DNA of 7,766 nt, taken from assembly GCA_002482715.1 (NCBI GenBank), contig DLGN01000372.1, forward strand, positions 1 through 7,766, in the 5' to 3' direction. Position 1 is the first letter of the stretch. The number at the start of each line of letters is the position of its first letter. Source of the DNA: Oxalobacteraceae bacterium UBA7693 (GTDB lineage Bacteria > Pseudomonadota > Gammaproteobacteria > Burkholderiales > Burkholderiaceae_D). Below the pieces are notes generated by a model. It worked only from the letters and a program-made list of their open reading frames with translations. It did not search any database and was not told the DNA's origin. Made by a program: the position numbers and the translations under genes. This document shows positions 5,861 through 7,766 of this stretch, piece by piece.

Positions 5861-5919
5861 AAACTTAAGTTTAAAGCAAATAGCGGCGCTTTCCTATGCA
5901 TAAGTCCTTAAACGCGTTT
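5861..5919. repeat. Two palindromes in the divergent intergenic region
   Basis: AAACTTAAGTTT (5861-5872) is a perfect 12-bp palindrome and AAACGCGTTT (5910-5919) a perfect 10-bp one. Both have the form AAAC-n-GTTT and their centres are 48 bp apart. They lie between the divergent genes starting at 5839 and 5996. They could be paired regulator sites, but their inner spacings differ and no promoter hexamers are clear, apart from GATAAT at 5947-5952 for the plus strand. Confidence 0.3.
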
Positions 5920-5995
5920 TAGGTCGCATTCATCGGCTGTTTTCCTGATAATGTAAGTAATTTATCCATGTACCAATAAACGCGACTAAGAAAAA

Positions 5996-7309
5996 ATGCC
6001 CACACACACCCTCCAATTCGTCTTACTCATTTTGCTGGGTGCGATATCGTTGCCTGTCATTTCTCAAGCGCGTTTGCCTTGTGAATGGGGAAATATGGAT
6101 GTCAGTAATCCTGCATGCGAGCGTCCTCAAGTGATTCTGAAAAAGTACCGAAACGCCTCCACTTATGCAGAGCATCAATCTCTTCTAAGCGACTTAAACC
6201 AATTGCGTAATGAGGATTTTCAGCATCAGATGAAGGCGAAGAAGACAGTCAATTTATATGATCCGTTTATTGATGAAGCCCTGATGTTTTGGCTAGATTG
6301 GTATCAAGTGGCGTTGACAGCCCGCGCCGAAAACCGCGAATTGCTCGATAGTGAAACCTGGCGCAAGCACATACAATTGGCGCATCGAGATCCTTATGCC
6401 GCGATTGCTAGCCTCAATAAGCTAAGCGCTTCGACAGATGAGAATGACAGAGCATTGAGTCTGTTATTGATTGGTGCTTTGACCAATCAATTGAACACGC
6501 TGGCAGAAGCAGCAAATCAAGCCTCTGTTTCCATCCAATCAAAAGCCATCGATCACGAAAAGCGATCGCAGCGCTTTGACACTTATGTGGAAAAACACAA
6601 ACTGGATTTCAATGTTGGGGAAACTTGTTACGGCGGGAATTACACCGGGCGACATTTTGCTGCAGTCAAAAAGCGCTATCCCCAATCAAACTACGCACAA
6701 GCTGCTGCGTATTTGGCTATGCGGATTACGCCTTGTGGCGAATGCGAAGGAGATTTTTCCTGTTACCTCAGCAAAAGCTTAGATCCGATCAGTGATTTTC
6801 TAAAGGCCTATCCGCACTCAAGATACGTCACCATACTGTTGAAGCGTGCTAACAATCAGATCCGCGGTCATTTTATCGACAGAGAAGCACAAGGCGATTA
6901 TTTGAGTAAAAGTGATCCCAAAACGGGTGACTACACAGCACAAAGCGCGGCCAATGTCTTGATCGCTTTCGAAGGCGCTTTGAAGCCGATTGCCCCGACC
7001 GAGTTGATCTCGACCAAATTGTTATTGGCTGATTTGTATATCAAGCTAAACCAACGTGGCAATGCCAAGCGCGCCATTGATTGGCTGACAGAACATGCAC
7101 AAGAATCTGCTGAACTTGGTGTTCTGCGTCAGGCGCTAGCTGTCGACCACGTTCCAAAGCAAGTAGAAAACACCAAGCAAATCGCTGAGAAGAAAAAGGA
7201 ACTAATGCAAGCTTACAGACGACAAGTATGTGAACTCGATAAAGCTTGGCTGGGTCAAGAAAGTATTGCTTGTCAGGATGCGAGATTGAAGGTGATTGAA
7301 GGTGACTGA
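5996..7309 (+). CDS. Exported alpha-helical (TPR-like) protein with eight cysteines, unknown function
   Basis: The 437-residue protein starts with a hydrophobic signal peptide (about residues 6-23) and a probable cut after SQA25, so it is periplasmic or outer-membrane-associated. The mature part is mostly helical. Two segments, RYPQSNYAQAAAYLAMR (227-243) and AYPHSRYVTILLKRANN (271-287), share the YPxSxY start typical of TPR-like repeats in periplasmic proteins such as BamD and CpoB. A later stretch (338-367) also looks like a helical-repeat pair. Cysteines are at 29, 41, 211, 247, 250, 256, 412 and 426, an even number that suits disulfides; 247-250-256 form a tight CGEC-x5-C cluster. The C-terminal part is charged and may be coiled coil (390-408). 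A stop codon just upstream fixes ATG 5996 as the earliest possible ATG; the Shine-Dalgarno is weak. I know no named family. The deacetylase gene follows 76 bp later. Confidence 0.8.
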   Translation: MPTHTLQFVLLILLGAISLPVISQARLPCEWGNMDVSNPACERPQVILKKYRNASTYAEHQSLLSDLNQLRNEDFQHQMKAKKTVNLYDPFIDEALMFWLDWYQVALTARAENRELLDSETWRKHIQLAHRDPYAAIASLNKLSASTDENDRALSLLLIGALTNQLNTLAEAANQASVSIQSKAIDHEKRSQRFDTYVEKHKLDFNVGETCYGGNYTGRHFAAVKKRYPQSNYAQAAAYLAMRITPCGECEGDFSCYLSKSLDPISDFLKAYPHSRYVTILLKRANNQIRGHFIDREAQGDYLSKSDPKTGDYTAQSAANVLIAFEGALKPIAPTELISTKLLLADLYIKLNQRGNAKRAIDWLTEHAQESAELGVLRQALAVDHVPKQVENTKQIAEKKKELMQAYRRQVCELDKAWLGQESIACQDARLKVIEGD

Positions 7310-7320
7310 CGGTAATTGAG
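7284..7320 (+). repeat. 10-bp tandem repeat over the stop codon of the exported protein gene
   Basis: The unit GATTGAAGGT occurs twice exactly (7284-7293, 7294-7303), then as GACTGACGGT (7304-7313) and a partial AATTGAG (7314-7320). The stop TGA (7307-7309) lies inside the third unit. Because 10 is not a multiple of 3, gain or loss of a unit would change the last residues and the stop used. Confidence 0.7.
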
Positions 7321-7328
7321 TAGCATTC

Positions 7329-7356
7329 TTGATCTCGACAAGCACTTGGATAAATT
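7329..7356 (+). promoter_or_regulatory. Candidate promoter for the polysaccharide deacetylase gene
   Basis: TTGATC (7329-7334) and TAAATT (7351-7356) are separated by 16 bp, each 4/6 to the sigma-70 consensus. The -35 lies in a short inverted repeat, CTTG...CAAG (7328-7342). If real, the deacetylase can be transcribed apart from the upstream gene; with a 76-bp gap co-transcription is equally possible. Confidence 0.3.
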
Positions 7357-7373
7357 TTTTAATGATGTTTTTT

Positions 7374-7378
7374 GGAGG
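7374..7378 (+). promoter_or_regulatory. Strong ribosome binding site of the deacetylase gene
   Basis: GGAGG followed by 7 nt to ATG 7386 is the best Shine-Dalgarno in the window and fixes the start of this edge-truncated gene. Confidence 0.85.
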
Positions 7379-7385
7379 TATATCG

Positions 7386-7766
7386 ATGGCTAGTTTTTGG
7401 CAGCAAGCCAAGTTCAGTGGCACCCGTTTGTGGAAGCTCTTGTCCCTCACTATTTGCTTGGCTTCAGCGCCTCAAATCGCTGCAGCACAGTCCGTTGCAT
7501 TGACCTTTGACGATGGGCCAAATTTGGCGGAAACACCACGCTTGAGTGCCGCACAGCGAAATCAAGCGATGTTAGCCGCATTAGCAAAACATGGGCTGAA
7601 AGGCGCACTGTTTGTGACCGCGGGTTTCGGTGCAGATACGCCCGCCGGATATGCTTTGGCGAAAGCATGGGGCGATGCTGGTCATGCCATCGGCAATCAC
7701 ACTGTGCATCATCCTGACTTAAATAGCGCGAGTGTTAGTTTGGCTCACTATCAACAAGAGATACTC
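7386..7766 (+). CDS. Secreted polysaccharide deacetylase, N-terminal part (3' end outside window)
   Basis: The frame from ATG 7386 runs open for 127 codons to the window edge. It encodes a carbohydrate esterase family 4 (NodB-homology) enzyme, which removes acetyl groups from N-acetylated or O-acetylated sugars in polysaccharides with a divalent metal. A basic N-terminus (Lys9, Arg14, Lys17) and hydrophobic stretch (18-29) end in IAAA34, a likely signal peptidase I site, so the enzyme acts in the periplasm or outside. Motif 1 is TFDDGP (40-45) with the catalytic base Asp42 and metal ligand Asp43. Motif 2 is HTVHHP (105-110), with metal ligands His105 and His109. Motifs 3 to 5 and the C-terminus are not visible. 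The substrate (peptidoglycan, exopolysaccharide or other) cannot be told. It follows the exported helical protein gene on the same strand. Confidence 0.92.
   Translation, partial: MASFWQQAKFSGTRLWKLLSLTICLASAPQIAAAQSVALTFDDGPNLAETPRLSAAQRNQAMLAALAKHGLKGALFVTAGFGADTPAGYALAKAWGDAGHAIGNHTVHHPDLNSASVSLAHYQQEIL

Noticed and set aside
7450..7668. 72-residue minus-strand reading frame
   Set aside because: It is opposite the deacetylase region with catalytic motif 1 intact, so it is a shadow.
1..7766. Defence system, mobile element, CRISPR array or toxin-antitoxin pair
   Set aside because: No transposase, integrase, nuclease, repeat-spacer array or paired small toxin/antitoxin genes could be found on either strand; the genes are ordinary metabolic, regulatory and envelope types.

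Overview
The window looks like chromosomal DNA of a Gram-negative proteobacterium. Five of the plus-strand gene products carry or probably carry Sec signal peptides, and moderate GC (mid to upper 40s by eye), gene density and gene families are all ordinary for such a genome. The style of the proteins (DUF1501, MerR-linked quinone oxidoreductase, secreted polysaccharide deacetylase) suggests a betaproteobacterium of the Burkholderiales/Oxalobacteraceae type, perhaps Undibacterium-like. That is an impression from protein style, not a search result. No IS element, phage gene, integron, CRISPR array, tRNA or rRNA is visible.

Layout. Left, plus strand: the C-terminal part of a DUF1501 protein (2-754, cut by the window edge), a small exported protein with two cysteines (864-1283), a GNAT acetyltransferase (1414-1959) and a second small exported protein (2057-2533). 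Middle, minus strand, read from right to left: two small multi-pass membrane proteins (5531-5839 and 5074-5436), a MerR-family regulator (4630-5010), a zinc-ribbon membrane protein (4177-4533), a flavodoxin-fold NAD(P)H:quinone-type oxidoreductase (3458-4042) and an alpha/beta hydrolase (2580-3302). Right, plus strand: a 437-residue exported, helical-repeat-like protein with eight cysteines (5996-7309), then the start of a secreted polysaccharide deacetylase (7386 to the edge).

Working together. The clearest regulatory story is in the middle block. The oxidoreductase is preceded by a promoter with an unusually long 20-bp spacer filled by a dyad (4082-4105). That is the architecture MerR-family activators need, and a merR-like gene lies about 600 bp upstream on the same strand. 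The likely unit is a small inducible detoxification module in which the regulator senses an electrophile, drug or redox cue and activates the oxidoreductase. The hydrolase downstream has its own candidate promoter.

The right-hand pair may relate to the cell envelope, since the deacetylase should act on an exported or wall polysaccharide; the role of its upstream neighbour is unknown. I see no convincing new defence or mobile system. The points most worth following up are the MerR operator, the regulator/zinc-ribbon/oxidoreductase cluster and the uncharacterised exported proteins.
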